The notes: generated by a model not told the origin, from the letters alone. DNA of 64,000 nucleotides from WRMS01 sp038562165 (GCA_038562165.1 JBCFAO010000003.1:59705-123704), one strand, 5' to 3'. Counted from the stretch's first letter, positions 1-7,972 are shown. A program made the numbers and translations.

Positions 1-229
1 TGCCATAGGCAAAAACGGATTTTCCGTCTATTTCAATATCGCCGCCGGTAGGCTTTTCTACAAAGGCCAGAATCCGCGCCAGGGTGCTTTTGCCGCTGCC
101 GCTTTCCCCTACCAGGGAATAAACCGTATTTTCCCGGAACTCCGTTGAAATGCCATCCACCGCACAGCAGATTTGGCTGCGGCTGCCGGCTTCCGCATAG
201 TGCTTCGTTACTTCACAGACTTTCAGCAT
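1..229 (-). CDS. ABC transporter ATP-binding protein, OppF/NikE type (partial, N-terminal part)
   Basis: Only the first 76 residues are in the window; the gene runs off the left edge. It starts at an ATG (complement 227-229) behind GGAGGCGG and overlaps the end of the upstream ATPase gene by 17 bases, so the two are translationally coupled. The Walker A motif GESGSGKST is visible at about residues 43-51, followed by the LARILAFVEKPTGG stretch typical of the second ATPase of dipeptide/nickel importers. Together with the three genes upstream it would form a two-permease, two-ATPase peptide/nickel-family importer. Substrate cannot be read from this fragment, and no solute-binding protein is visible inside the window; it may lie beyond the edge. 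Confidence 0.85.
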   Translation of the reverse strand, partial: MLKVCEVTKHYAEAGSRSQICCAVDGISTEFRENTVYSLVGESGSGKSTLARILAFVEKPTGGDIEIDGKSVFAYG

Positions 230-1013
230 AAGCCGCCTCCGTTAATAAACTGGCCTTGAGCAATTCTTTCGTATATCCATGCTTAGGCGTAGTGAAAATC
301 TCTTGAGGGGAGCCTGCTTCGATCAGCAGGCCGTCTTTCATGACGACCATATAATCCCCCAGGGTAGCCGCAACGCCAAAATCGTGGGTAATGACCAGGA
401 GAGAAATACCCAGTTTTTTTATACGCAGAAACTCTTGCAAGATAATTTCTTCCGAAACCGCGTCAACTGCCGTAGTAGATTCATCGGCAATAATCATTTT
501 CGGCTCCAAAAGCAGGGTCAGGGCAATCATAACCCGCTGCAGCATTCCTCCCGATAATTCCTGGGGATAGCTGCTCATTATTTTTTCGGGCTCCGGCAGG
601 TTCATTTTTTTCAGCATCGCCATAATACTCTCCCGGGCAGTACGTTTATCGGCCTTGCCGTGAATAAGGAGAGGGGCGGTCATCTGCTTGCCCACGGGAG
701 TCGTGGGTGCAAAAGAAGTCATGGGGTTTTGCATAATCATGGCCACATCCTTGCCCCGCAGAGCCGTCAAATCCTTTGACTTCATGCCGATAAGCTCTTT
801 CCCGCAAAACCTGCAGCTTCCCGAAGCCTGAAAAACATTGGGATTGAGAAGCCCCAGCACCCCTTTGCTGGTCACCGTCTTGCCGCTGCCGCTTTCCCCG
901 ATAATGCACAGGGTTTGCCCTTCCTTTACCGAAAAGCTGATCCCCCGGACCAGCTCTCTCCCGTCTTTTTTCAGCCGGATACGCAGATCTTCTATCTCTA
1001 AAATATTTTTCAT
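213..1013 (-). CDS. ABC transporter ATP-binding protein, OppD/NikD type
   Basis: A 266-residue ATPase that powers an inner-membrane importer of the peptide/nickel family. Walker A is GESGSGKT (about residues 37-44), the Q-loop lies in MIMQNPMTSF, the signature is LSGGM and Walker B is MIIADES; the usual proline after the Walker B glutamate is a serine here, an uncommon change. The H-loop is VITHD. I start it at the ATG at 1013, which overlaps the permease stop, although the frame stays open about 127 codons further upstream in unrelated sequence. It is shorter than typical OppD (about 320-330 residues) because it lacks most of the C-terminal oligopeptide extension, which is closer to NikD length. 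Part of a six-gene operon with overlapping genes. Confidence 0.9.
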   Translation of the reverse strand: MKNILEIEDLRIRLKKDGRELVRGISFSVKEGQTLCIIGESGSGKTVTSKGVLGLLNPNVFQASGSCRFCGKELIGMKSKDLTALRGKDVAMIMQNPMTSFAPTTPVGKQMTAPLLIHGKADKRTARESIMAMLKKMNLPEPEKIMSSYPQELSGGMLQRVMIALTLLLEPKMIIADESTTAVDAVSEEIILQEFLRIKKLGISLLVITHDFGVAATLGDYMVVMKDGLLIEAGSPQEIFTTPKHGYTKELLKASLLTEAAYAESL

Positions 1014-1840
1014 CAGGCTTCCTCCTTGGCCAGAATATCGCGAAGGGCCTCGCCAAAAAGGTTGAAGCCGGCTGCCGTAAAGATAATGCAAATACCGGGA
1101 TATACCATCAGCTTTGGCTGAGTCTGGAGGTAGTTGGCGGCGCTGCTGAACATAGAGCCCCATTCCGCCGTTCCCGTGGTAAACCCCAGTCCTAAAAAGG
1201 CAAAAATAGATATGGTCAATATAATGGATGCGATTCCTGTGCTGAAATAAACAATTAAGTGAGGCAGGATATTCGGTAAAATATGCCGTGTTAATATTTT
1301 TATCTTGCTGCAGCCGGATACCCGGCAGGCCACAATATAATCCTTCCCCTTCTCCCGCAATACATAGGTCCGGATAACCCTGGAATACCATACCCACATG
1401 GAAAACAGCAGGGAAATCATTATACTGCGGTAACCGTGGCCCAGGGAGCCAACCAGAGTCACCACCACCAGGATGGGCGGAAAGGCCATAAAAATATTGC
1501 AGATCACACTGAAAGCCTTGTCCGCCACTCCTCCGGCATAAGTACAGGCCACGGAAAGAATAGTGCTGAACAGGGAAAGAATCAGCAGGGCCGGCACTGC
1601 AATGCCCAGGGAATGGCTGGCTCCCGACAGCAGCCGCGAAAGGATGCAGCGCCCCATTTCATCTGTGCCCAGGGGATATTCAGGGCTTGCCGCCGCAAAG
1701 GTATTGTAAATGTTCACTTCCTTTGGGTCATTGGGAGCCAGGTTTTCCGAAAAGATTGCAGCCAATAAAACAAGCAAAATCATAACAATTCCTATGACGG
1801 CCTGGGGGGTGCGGAAGACGTCTTTATACATGGAAGCCAT
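1013..1840 (-). CDS. ABC transporter permease, OppC/DppC/NikC type
   Basis: A 275-residue inner-membrane permease. An N-terminal transmembrane segment is followed by the OppC_N-type segment (APNDPKEVN, then EYPLGTDEMGRCILSRLLSGASHSL), the signature region of the C-type permease. The cytoplasmic EAA loop is visible as DYIVACRVSGCSKIKILTRHILPN. About six hydrophobic segments are present. I place the start at the ATG at 1840, preceded by AAAGGGG; the ATG at 1831 is an alternative. It overlaps the preceding B-type permease by 17 bases and touches the ATPase start, so the importer subunits are translated as a coupled set. Family assignment is firm; the substrate (peptide, nickel or a metallophore) is not determined by sequence. 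Confidence 0.9.
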   Translation of the reverse strand: MASMYKDVFRTPQAVIGIVMILLVLLAAIFSENLAPNDPKEVNIYNTFAAASPEYPLGTDEMGRCILSRLLSGASHSLGIAVPALLILSLFSTILSVACTYAGGVADKAFSVICNIFMAFPPILVVVTLVGSLGHGYRSIMISLLFSMWVWYSRVIRTYVLREKGKDYIVACRVSGCSKIKILTRHILPNILPHLIVYFSTGIASIILTISIFAFLGLGFTTGTAEWGSMFSSAANYLQTQPKLMVYPGICIIFTAAGFNLFGEALRDILAKEEA

Positions 1841-2786
1841 CCTTTCCCCTTTCCAGATCACGGCTTATGGCAAGATTAATCATGTCTGCCGCAAAGTTGA
1901 GCAGCACAAACAAAACGGCAACCACAAATACACTGGCGTTGATTACGGGAATATCCCTGGCCAGAATGCCTGAAACCATATAGGAGCCGATACCGGGCCA
2001 GGAAAACACTCCTTCAATGGCGGCGCTGCCTGCCAAAGTAAAGCCGAATTGCTGAAAGAACAGCGTAATCATAGGGGGGATGGCATCCTTTAACACCATC
2101 CTGTTTATTTTGGCTTCCGGCAATCCCAGAGCACGGGCATAAGTCACAAAATCACTTTGATAGCTGCTGATCAGGCTGGAGCGCAGCACCCGGATGCTGG
2201 CCGCTGCCATGGGAATTGACAGGGCCAGGGCGGGGAGAATGGTACTCTTAATACTGCCAAAATCAACAACCTTGAAGATGGGAAGGATTACTGCAAAAAC
2301 TACCAGCAGCATACTGCCAACCCAGAAATCAGGCAGGGATATGCCTAGTATCGATGCGGCTTTTGTTCCCTGGTCAAAGGGCCCATCCTTATGAGAGGCT
2401 GCGTGTACGCTGACGGGTATGGCAAAGAGGGCGGCAAAAAACGTAGCCATTGCCGCCAGCCCCAAAGTAGCGAAAAGGGCGGCGGGAAGCTCTTGGGCAA
2501 TGGGGATCCGTGTTCTCAAGGACATGCCTAAATCCCCTTGCAGGGTTTTGCCAATCCAGCTGAAATACTGTTCCGGCAAGGGCTTGTTAAGCCCCATTGC
2601 CTCACGGACAATAGCGATCTGCTCCCGGGTGGGGTTGGAGGTTGTCCGCCGCACAAAGGCCTCCGCCGGGTCAGTGGGAGAAAGGTTCGAGAACAAAAAG
2701 GCCAACAGGGTTGCGCCGCATAAAACGATTACAAGCAGGACAACTCTGCCCATTGCCTGGCGAAAGAAATATCCTTTTGTCCTCAC
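1824..2786 (-). CDS. ABC transporter permease, OppB/DppB/NikB type
   Basis: A 320-residue inner-membrane permease pairing with the C-type permease downstream. It shows the N-terminal membrane segment (RVVLLVIVLCGATLLAFLF), the NLSPTDPAEAFVR and MGLNKPLPEQYFSWIGKTLQGDLGMSL blocks typical of this family, and the EAA loop DFVTYARALGLPEAKINRMVLKDAIPP near the C-terminus, ending in the PGIGSYMVSGILARDIPVI block. I choose the GTG at 2786: GGGGAGG stands seven bases upstream, and GTGA then overlaps the stop of the preceding half-transporter by four bases. A GTG at 2816 is possible but has no ribosome site. The join of an Opp/Nik importer to an ABC half-transporter pair in one operon is unusual and suggests a common substrate. 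Confidence 0.9.
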   Translation of the reverse strand: MRTKGYFFRQAMGRVVLLVIVLCGATLLAFLFSNLSPTDPAEAFVRRTTSNPTREQIAIVREAMGLNKPLPEQYFSWIGKTLQGDLGMSLRTRIPIAQELPAALFATLGLAAMATFFAALFAIPVSVHAASHKDGPFDQGTKAASILGISLPDFWVGSMLLVVFAVILPIFKVVDFGSIKSTILPALALSIPMAAASIRVLRSSLISSYQSDFVTYARALGLPEAKINRMVLKDAIPPMITLFFQQFGFTLAGSAAIEGVFSWPGIGSYMVSGILARDIPVINASVFVVAVLFVLLNFAADMINLAISRDLERGKDGFHV

Positions 2787-4351
2787 ACCAAAGCCTCCCC
2801 GCTTTTTAGCTTCCACCCGATTGCCCGTTTTCTGATGTTGATGAAATTGGCATAAATACCGGGCAGATTGATTAACTCTTCATGCTTGCCCGCCTGGACA
2901 ATCTTCCCCTTATCGATAACAAGAATCTGGTCGGCCTTCATGACGGTCTTTAAGCGGTGGGCGATCACCGTGCCGTACCCCTCCGGCATAGCCATAATAA
3001 AATCATGGCAGCGGGCGGCTTTAGCAGCGGCCACAACCTCATCAGGAGAAGCATCAGGCTTGCCGAATTTAATGTTGTTGGCAATGGTATCGTTAAACAG
3101 GTACACCCGCTGAAATACCATACTGAAATTTGCCATTAGGCTGTCCAGGGCATATTCCTTAATGTCTGTGCCGCCAAGCTTGATGGAACCTTTGTCCACA
3201 TCCCAAAAACGGGCCATCAGGCTGGTCAGGGTAGTCTTGCCGGAACCGGAGGGACCGACTATGGCGGTAGTTGTACCCTCCCGAATAGTGAAACTGACGC
3301 CGTCAATGATCTTTCGTTGTCCGTAGGAAAAATCAACATTTTCAAAGACAATATCCCGGCGGCCGGCTACTTGTTTTGCTCCCTGCTCATCCATACGGGG
3401 GGCCCGGTCGATCTGCTCCACCCGGGTAATGGAGGCGTCAATCATGGGCAGCATAAAGAACATTTCCCCGGCGGATTCCAGCTCGCTGTAAATCAAAAAG
3501 GCGGAAACCATCATCATCAGGCAAGTGATCAACGACATCCCGCCCTTTAGAAACAACCATACAGACAGCAGTATGGCAAGGGCGGAGGCTGCTTTTAAAA
3601 CGATTTGCTCCAGTACATTGTAGGGAATACGTTTGCTTTCCAGTTTGAAATTCTGATGCTGGGTTTCAGCAATGGTTTTATTCAATGTCTGATTGGCCGC
3701 TTTGTCGCCGTGAAAGGCCCGGACCACGCTCATGCCCTGAATATACTCCAGCACGGCATCCACCAGTTTTGTCTGGGCTTGCAGCCGTCCGGGAGACAGT
3801 TCCCTGGATTTTTTCAGCAAACGGGAGTTGACCAGCAGAAATAAAAGAGTGCCGGTGATAAAGATCAGGCCAATCCGCCAATCGAAGATCAGGATTGCTA
3901 TAGAAAAAACGGCGGTTCGGATCATTCCGACTATTGTTCTGGCGATAATCGCAAAGGACATGGCTTCCAAATCCTCCATGGTAGAGGTGGCCGCCGCCGT
4001 CAGGCTGCCCAGGCTTTGGCTGTTGAAGAAGCCCATGGGCATATACTTCATCCGCTCTCCTATGTGAATGCGCTTTTCCTCACACATACGGTAGTTTGCC
4101 TGTCCCTCATTTTTATGGGCCAGGTGCCAGAAAACCGCCGAACCGGCCACACTAAAAGCCATGATTGCCAAAGCTGTCCAGGCGGTGGCAGGCGTTACCC
4201 GCTGTTCCACCAATGCCTGCAAAACCGTTAGCAGGGCCGCAAATTGGAAAGATTCAAAAATGCTGCGAAAAAGTTCAAAAGTCATCCCTTTGTACCAGAT
4301 TTTCTTTTGTTTGCCCGCAAAGGCAAAGAAACGCTTGTAGGCGTCAAACAT
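2783..4351 (-). CDS. ABC half-transporter (YbtQ/IrtB-like) with internally deleted nucleotide-binding domain
   Basis: A 522-residue fused membrane/ATPase protein, partner of the gene at 4344-6104. About six membrane segments occupy residues 1-310 and Walker A (GPSGSGKTT) lies near residue 370. The chain then runs ...FIMAMPEGYGT and jumps straight into VIAHRLKTV. Its relative at 60369-62117 has about 61 further residues at this point, carrying the signature (LSGGE), Walker B and D-loop. All are missing here, yet the frame is kept and the H-loop and C-terminus are normal. The junction (about 2965-2975) is at ACGGTG, a string that normally occurs at both edges of the missing block, so deletion between short repeats is likely. 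The protein is probably unable to hydrolyse ATP at one or both sites. Start chosen at the ATG at 4351, six bases after GGGAGGA; ATG 4357 is an alternative. Confidence 0.88.
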   Translation of the reverse strand: MFDAYKRFFAFAGKQKKIWYKGMTFELFRSIFESFQFAALLTVLQALVEQRVTPATAWTALAIMAFSVAGSAVFWHLAHKNEGQANYRMCEEKRIHIGERMKYMPMGFFNSQSLGSLTAAATSTMEDLEAMSFAIIARTIVGMIRTAVFSIAILIFDWRIGLIFITGTLLFLLVNSRLLKKSRELSPGRLQAQTKLVDAVLEYIQGMSVVRAFHGDKAANQTLNKTIAETQHQNFKLESKRIPYNVLEQIVLKAASALAILLSVWLFLKGGMSLITCLMMMVSAFLIYSELESAGEMFFMLPMIDASITRVEQIDRAPRMDEQGAKQVAGRRDIVFENVDFSYGQRKIIDGVSFTIREGTTTAIVGPSGSGKTTLTSLMARFWDVDKGSIKLGGTDIKEYALDSLMANFSMVFQRVYLFNDTIANNIKFGKPDASPDEVVAAAKAARCHDFIMAMPEGYGTVIAHRLKTVMKADQILVIDKGKIVQAGKHEELINLPGIYANFINIRKRAIGWKLKSGEALV

Positions 4352-6104
4352 TGCCATTCCTCCCTTCGGTTTGATCCGTATCTCTGGCTTGGGTATGAGC
4401 CGCCCACATCCGCCCGTACAGGGCACTCTTAGTCAAAAGCTCTTCATGGGTTCCTGTGGCCGCTATTCTGCCCTGCTCTACAACGGCAATCTGATGGGCC
4501 CCGGTAATTGTGGACAGGCGGTGGGCGATCACCAGCAATGTTTTGCCTTTGGTCAGGCGATTGATAGCCTCCTGGATAACCCCTTCGTTTTCGGGGTCCG
4601 TATAGGAAGTGGCCTCATCAAGAATAACGATAGGCGCATTTTTCATCATCGCCCGGGCGATAGCAATGCGCTGGCGCTCACCGCCGGATAAATGGCCGCC
4701 GGCGCCGCCGGCCACCGTGTCATACCCCCCTTCAAGGCCGGCAATGAATTCATGGCAGCCTGCAGCCTTCGCTATTACCTCCACCTCACTGTCTGTGGCG
4801 CCGGGTTTGCCCATCCGGATATTTTCCCTCACGGAAACATTGAAGAGAAAATTATCCTGGGACACATAGCCAATTAAGTCCATTACCTGTTCGGCAGGCA
4901 ATTCCCTGATGCTGATTCCTCCGATGGCAATGGCGCCGCTGTCGGCCTCCCAATAGGAGGCGATCAGCTTGGCAATGGTAGATTTGCCGCTGCCGGAAGG
5001 TCCTACCAATGCGGTGGTTGTTCCTTGGCGAATCTCCAAATCCACGCCCTGCAGGACCTGGGTATCCTGATAGGAAAAATGCACATCCCGCAAGGAGATA
5101 TCAGTGCGGGCAATATGCTTCTTTTGGGATGGCCTGTCCAGATCCTCTTCATCCAATATCCCTCCGATTTCACCAAGAATCGTGCCGATTTTGGAAAATT
5201 CATCGGTCAGGAAAACCGCCGCCACCAAAGGACCCACAATGCCCAACCCAAGAATCATGATGGTAATAAAGTCAGGCGCGGTCAAGGAGCCCTTCATGTA
5301 AAAAATACAGCCAACGGGCAGGATGCCAATGAGAACAGCGGGCCAAATGGTCATCATCAAAGCTGAATAGCCCTGGGTTGATTTCATCCAATCTAAAATC
5401 AATTCCGTATTTTTGTGAACGGCCTCCGTGAATTTGGCATAGGAGGATGCGCTTTGGTTAAAGGCTTTGATAACCTCAATGCCGTTGATGTATTCCACGG
5501 TGGTGGCGCTCATATGCTTGCCGGCTTGTACCACCGCACCGTACTTTTTCGGATACTCTTTCATCTGAGCCATATAGCAGAGCAGGCCCACAGGGATGGT
5601 AACCAAAGAAACCAGGGCCATTCGCCAGTCCAAGGTAAACAGGTATATAACAATAGAGAAAGGCACCAGCAAATTAGCTGTTACTTCCGGAATAACATGG
5701 GCCAGGGGAACCTCCATTTGCTCCACCCGCTCCACCATTGTGCTTTTGATTTTGCCGGAGGGGGTATCCGTTAAGTAGCCCATGGAAATCTTGGTGAGCT
5801 TGAGGGCAAGGCTGCGGCGGATCTCTGATAATACAAAAAAGGTGGCCTTATGGGAGGCATGGGTGGAGATGCCGTGAAAAACCGCTTTCAGTAGAAAGGC
5901 AACCAAGGCCAGGCTTCCCCAGACAAGATAAGCAGTAAAATTCCTGTCTCCGTTGATCAGCAAATTGACCATGCGGGCTACTGCGAAATAGGGCGCCAGC
6001 CCGCAGGCCACCCCCAATACGGCCGTTATCACGGAATATAAATACCCTGTCCAATGGGGACGGATAAACTGCAGCAGCAAAGAAAATGGACTTGCCTGTT
6101 TCAA
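4344..6104 (-). CDS. ABC half-transporter (YbtP/IrtA-like), membrane and ATPase domains
   Basis: A 586-residue half-transporter of the exporter-fold class. An ABC transmembrane domain spans about residues 15-310 and an ATPase domain about 335-575, with Walker A GPSGSGKST (near 366), signature LSGGERQRIAIARA, Walker B VILDEA, D-loop SYTD and H-loop VIAHRL, so this partner is complete. It starts at TTG 6104, seven bases after AAGGAGAG; a nearby ATG (6111) is in the wrong frame. It is the first gene of the operon, behind the palindrome at 6126-6141. The order TetR, half-transporter, half-transporter repeats at 57.9-62.1 kb. YbtPQ and IrtAB relatives import ferric siderophores despite the exporter fold; that this pair does so is inference. 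Confidence 0.9.
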   Translation of the reverse strand: MKQASPFSLLLQFIRPHWTGYLYSVITAVLGVACGLAPYFAVARMVNLLINGDRNFTAYLVWGSLALVAFLLKAVFHGISTHASHKATFFVLSEIRRSLALKLTKISMGYLTDTPSGKIKSTMVERVEQMEVPLAHVIPEVTANLLVPFSIVIYLFTLDWRMALVSLVTIPVGLLCYMAQMKEYPKKYGAVVQAGKHMSATTVEYINGIEVIKAFNQSASSYAKFTEAVHKNTELILDWMKSTQGYSALMMTIWPAVLIGILPVGCIFYMKGSLTAPDFITIMILGLGIVGPLVAAVFLTDEFSKIGTILGEIGGILDEEDLDRPSQKKHIARTDISLRDVHFSYQDTQVLQGVDLEIRQGTTTALVGPSGSGKSTIAKLIASYWEADSGAIAIGGISIRELPAEQVMDLIGYVSQDNFLFNVSVRENIRMGKPGATDSEVEVIAKAAGCHEFIAGLEGGYDTVAGGAGGHLSGGERQRIAIARAMMKNAPIVILDEATSYTDPENEGVIQEAINRLTKGKTLLVIAHRLSTITGAHQIAVVEQGRIAATGTHEELLTKSALYGRMWAAHTQARDTDQTEGRNGNV

Positions 6105-6125
6105 CGATCATCTCTCCTTTATATC

Positions 6126-6141
6126 GTTAGCATAAGCTAAC
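6126..6141. promoter_or_regulatory. Putative operator (shared palindrome, copy 1)
   Basis: GTTAGCATAAGCTAAC: arms GTTAGC/GCTAAC, one base from the perfect palindrome at 54022-54041. On the minus strand it lies between a TTGCAA element and the ribosome site of the half-transporter operon, with its distal half at the expected -10 position. A third, weaker copy stands before the second half-transporter pair at 58574. Its regulator is not identified; the half-site resembles DtxR-family boxes, which is inference only. Confidence 0.6.
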
Positions 6142-6151
6142 CTCTTGTTGC

Positions 6152-6196
6152 AAAAAAGCCGATAATCTGTGGGAACAACCCCTGCAAATTATCGGC
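6152..6196 (-). terminator. Rho-independent terminator after the TetR/KTR genes
   Basis: Nine-base stem GCCGATAAT/ATTATCGGC (6188-6196 with 6158-6166) with further GGGG/CCC pairing inside, followed on the minus strand by six T residues. The stop codon of the KTR gene lies inside the stem. It separates the regulator transcript from the ABC operon. Confidence 0.8.
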
Positions 6197-6386
6197 TCTG
6201 CGTCTTAGCGTCTGGCTCTATTGATATGATCTGATTGTTTCGTATTTCCACAATATTGGTTTGCCCGCATTTCGGACAGAACAGCGGGAAATTCACCAAC
6301 ACCGTTTCGGGGTAAACCTTTGTCCTTGATTTATTGCCACAGGTGGGACAATGGACCCAACCCTGGGCGTCAATCCATTCCTTCAC
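6189..6386 (-). CDS. Cysteine-rich KTR-type zinc-ribbon protein
   Basis: A 65-residue protein with two CPxCG knuckles (HCPTCGNKSRTKV and FCPKCGQTNIVEI) spaced like a small zinc ribbon, and the K-[ST]-R stretch right after the first knuckle that marks the Cys_rich_KTR family. Members of that family are often seen beside regulators or on conjugative transposons; no biochemical role is known to me. Its ATG overlaps the TetR stop by four bases (ATGA), so it is translated with the regulator, which suggests a helper role for TetR or for metal sensing (inference). Confidence 0.8.
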   Translation of the reverse strand: MKEWIDAQGWVHCPTCGNKSRTKVYPETVLVNFPLFCPKCGQTNIVEIRNNQIISIEPDAKTQSR

Positions 6387-7018
6387 TGTAAGCCGCCTCC
6401 GGATCCCTCAAAGATGCTTTTCCAGCCTGCCTTGTAAAAATTCCGCATCCGCTGAATATGCTCGGCAGCCTGGTCCTGGGGCATATCATGAACCACCACT
6501 TCAAAAACACCGGTGTAAAATGCGCTGGAGAGAAGATGGGCCAAATTCGGCGTCAATCTGCCGGCAGAAACGGCGTCATTGCCGGTATGTTCAATAAACT
6601 CCAGGGTACAGGCAACATCAATCTCAACAATACGGTGCATAAACTCCTGGGTTGCTTTGTTCTCTCCGCTGGTCATCAATAGCTTAAATATATCAAAGTT
6701 CTGGTAAATATAGTCGATAAGCAGCGGAAAAGCGTCATCCGAATAGGATATGGCATTATGCCGCTGTTCCTCCGGGGGCATAGCTTTGAATCCGCTAAGC
6801 ATATCACTTAGCAGATTACAAAACTCGTCAGCCATGGGTTGAACCAGCTCACGATATAAACTTTCCTTGTCTGTAAAACGAAAATAGATAGAGCCTTTGC
6901 TTGATCCCGCCCTGGCGGCAATACTACGCAAAGAGGCATTCTCGTAGCCGTTTTTTAAAAATTCTTCTTTGGCACATTCCAATAACTTCCCGGTAACGTC
7001 GTCTGTCCGTATCGCCAT
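6383..7018 (-). CDS. TetR/AcrR family transcriptional regulator
   Basis: A 211-residue one-component repressor-type regulator. The N-terminal TetR helix-turn-helix covers about residues 10-60 (LECAKEEFLKNGYENASLRSIAARAGSSKGSIYFRFTDKESLY); the rest is the helical ligand-binding and dimer domain, containing several cysteines and no assigned ligand. It is preceded by a clear promoter with two tandem ACCnnTGGT dyads over and after the -10, which fits autoregulation. The half-transporter operon downstream, separated by a terminator, is the likely second target, although that operon carries a different palindrome. The same order (TetR then half-transporter pair) appears at 57.9 kb. Confidence 0.92.
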   Translation of the reverse strand: MAIRTDDVTGKLLECAKEEFLKNGYENASLRSIAARAGSSKGSIYFRFTDKESLYRELVQPMADEFCNLLSDMLSGFKAMPPEEQRHNAISYSDDAFPLLIDYIYQNFDIFKLLMTSGENKATQEFMHRIVEIDVACTLEFIEHTGNDAVSAGRLTPNLAHLLSSAFYTGVFEVVVHDMPQDQAAEHIQRMRNFYKAGWKSIFEGSGGGLQ

Positions 7019-7041
7019 TTCTCCACCTGCATTTGTTTTTT

Positions 7042-7096
7042 AAACCACCGGTCCAACCATTGGTCTAATTTTATCGCGCCACTATGGGATTGTCAA
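7042..7096 (-). promoter_or_regulatory. TetR promoter with tandem dyad operator
   Basis: On the minus strand TTGACA (7091-7096), a 17-base spacer and TAAAAT (7068-7073). Immediately downstream, 7042-7065 holds two direct 12-base copies, GACCAATGGTTG and GACCGGTGGTTT, each containing an ACC-3-GGT dyad. Position at the transcription start fits repression by the TetR product. Confidence 0.7.
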
Positions 7097-7100
7097 GCGA

Positions 7101-7129
7101 TTGTTATCGCCACATAAAAGGGATATAAT
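7101..7129 (+). promoter_or_regulatory. Putative nrdG promoter
   Basis: TTGTTA (7101-7106), 17-base spacer, perfect TATAAT (7124-7129), about 50 bases before the nrdG start and diverging from the TetR promoter. Confidence 0.6.
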
Positions 7130-7177
7130 TTTATTAACTTCTTACCGAATTATTTTATTTAAGGACGTGCCATCACC

Positions 7178-7885
7178 ATGCTTATTGGCGGAATTCAAAA
7201 GCTATCCTTGCTGGATTATCCCGGCAAAACCTGCTGTACGGTTTTTACAATCGGCTGCAATTATAGATGTCCCTTCTGCCATAATGCCTCCATAATACAA
7301 GGACAGATACAAGAGGAGATTCAACCGGGGCAAACTATCCCCCCGGAGGAAATACTGGCCTTTTTGCAGAAACGCCGGGGCCTCTTAGACGGCGTATGCA
7401 TCACCGGCGGCGAGCCTCTTCTGCAAAGAGAGCTGGAGGATTTTATTCATGAGATAAAAGCCCTTGGTTTTGCCGTAAAACTGGATACCAACGGCAGCTA
7501 TCCCGCAAGACTGCGGCAGCTTATCCAAAGCAAAGCTGTAGATTATGTGGCAATGGATGTAAAAAACACACCGGACAACTATGGCCGGACCATCGGGGTG
7601 AGCAACTTTGATGTCAGCCCTGTTAATGAAAGTATTTCTATTTTGCTTTCCAATAAGGTACCCTATGAGTTCAGAACCACGGTGGTCCGGGAATTTCATA
7701 CCGGTGAAGACCTGATCGCCATTGCCCGGTGGATACGGGGAGCCGAGCATTACTATTTGCAAAGCTACGTGGATTCCAAGGATGTTTTAATGCCTGGCCT
7801 AAGCAGTTATACGAAAGAAGAAATGCAGGCATTTCTTGAATTGGTTCGTCCAATCCTCCCCTCTTCAGAGTTGCGGGGAATTTAG
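7178..7885 (+). CDS. nrdG: Anaerobic ribonucleoside-triphosphate reductase activating protein
   Basis: A 235-residue radical-SAM enzyme that generates the glycyl radical on anaerobic ribonucleotide reductase in the cytoplasm. The cluster-binding motif is CNYRCPFC (CxxxCxxC, about residues 28-35) preceded by the LSLLDYPGKTCCTVFTIG block that marks this activase type, and the SAM-binding GGEP motif (ITGGEPLL) follows near residue 75. At 235 residues it is the long NrdG form rather than the roughly 155-residue enterobacterial form. It lies just upstream of nrdD, but nrdD has its own promoter with NrdR boxes, so the two are only partly co-regulated. Confidence 0.93.
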   Translation: MLIGGIQKLSLLDYPGKTCCTVFTIGCNYRCPFCHNASIIQGQIQEEIQPGQTIPPEEILAFLQKRRGLLDGVCITGGEPLLQRELEDFIHEIKALGFAVKLDTNGSYPARLRQLIQSKAVDYVAMDVKNTPDNYGRTIGVSNFDVSPVNESISILLSNKVPYEFRTTVVREFHTGEDLIAIARWIRGAEHYYLQSYVDSKDVLMPGLSSYTKEEMQAFLELVRPILPSSELRGI

Positions 7886-7888
7886 ACA

Positions 7889-7936
7889 AATCTATATATA
7901 GTGTAATACTTTTAAAAATATCACAATATATGGTGT
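7889..7936 (+). promoter_or_regulatory. Pair of NrdR boxes upstream of nrdD
   Basis: Box 1 at 7889-7904 (half match, TATATATAGTGT) and box 2 at 7921-7936 (TCACAATATATGGTGT) resemble the ACACnATATnTnGTGT NrdR consensus. Their starts are 32 bases apart, about three helical turns, the usual arrangement for NrdR. They lie just upstream of the nrdD -35 element. Confidence 0.7.
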
Positions 7937-7943
7937 ATATGCG

Positions 7944-7972
7944 TTGACTCTCCATAATTTTCAAGCTATAAT
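7944..7972 (+). promoter_or_regulatory. nrdD promoter
   Basis: TTGACT (7944-7949), 17-base spacer, TATAAT (7967-7972), 38 bases ahead of the nrdD start. Confidence 0.75.

Noticed and set aside
1014..1397. N-terminal extension of the OppD-like ATPase
   Set aside because: The extra codons overlap the permease gene and carry no ATPase homology; the start at 1013 gives a normal N-terminus.
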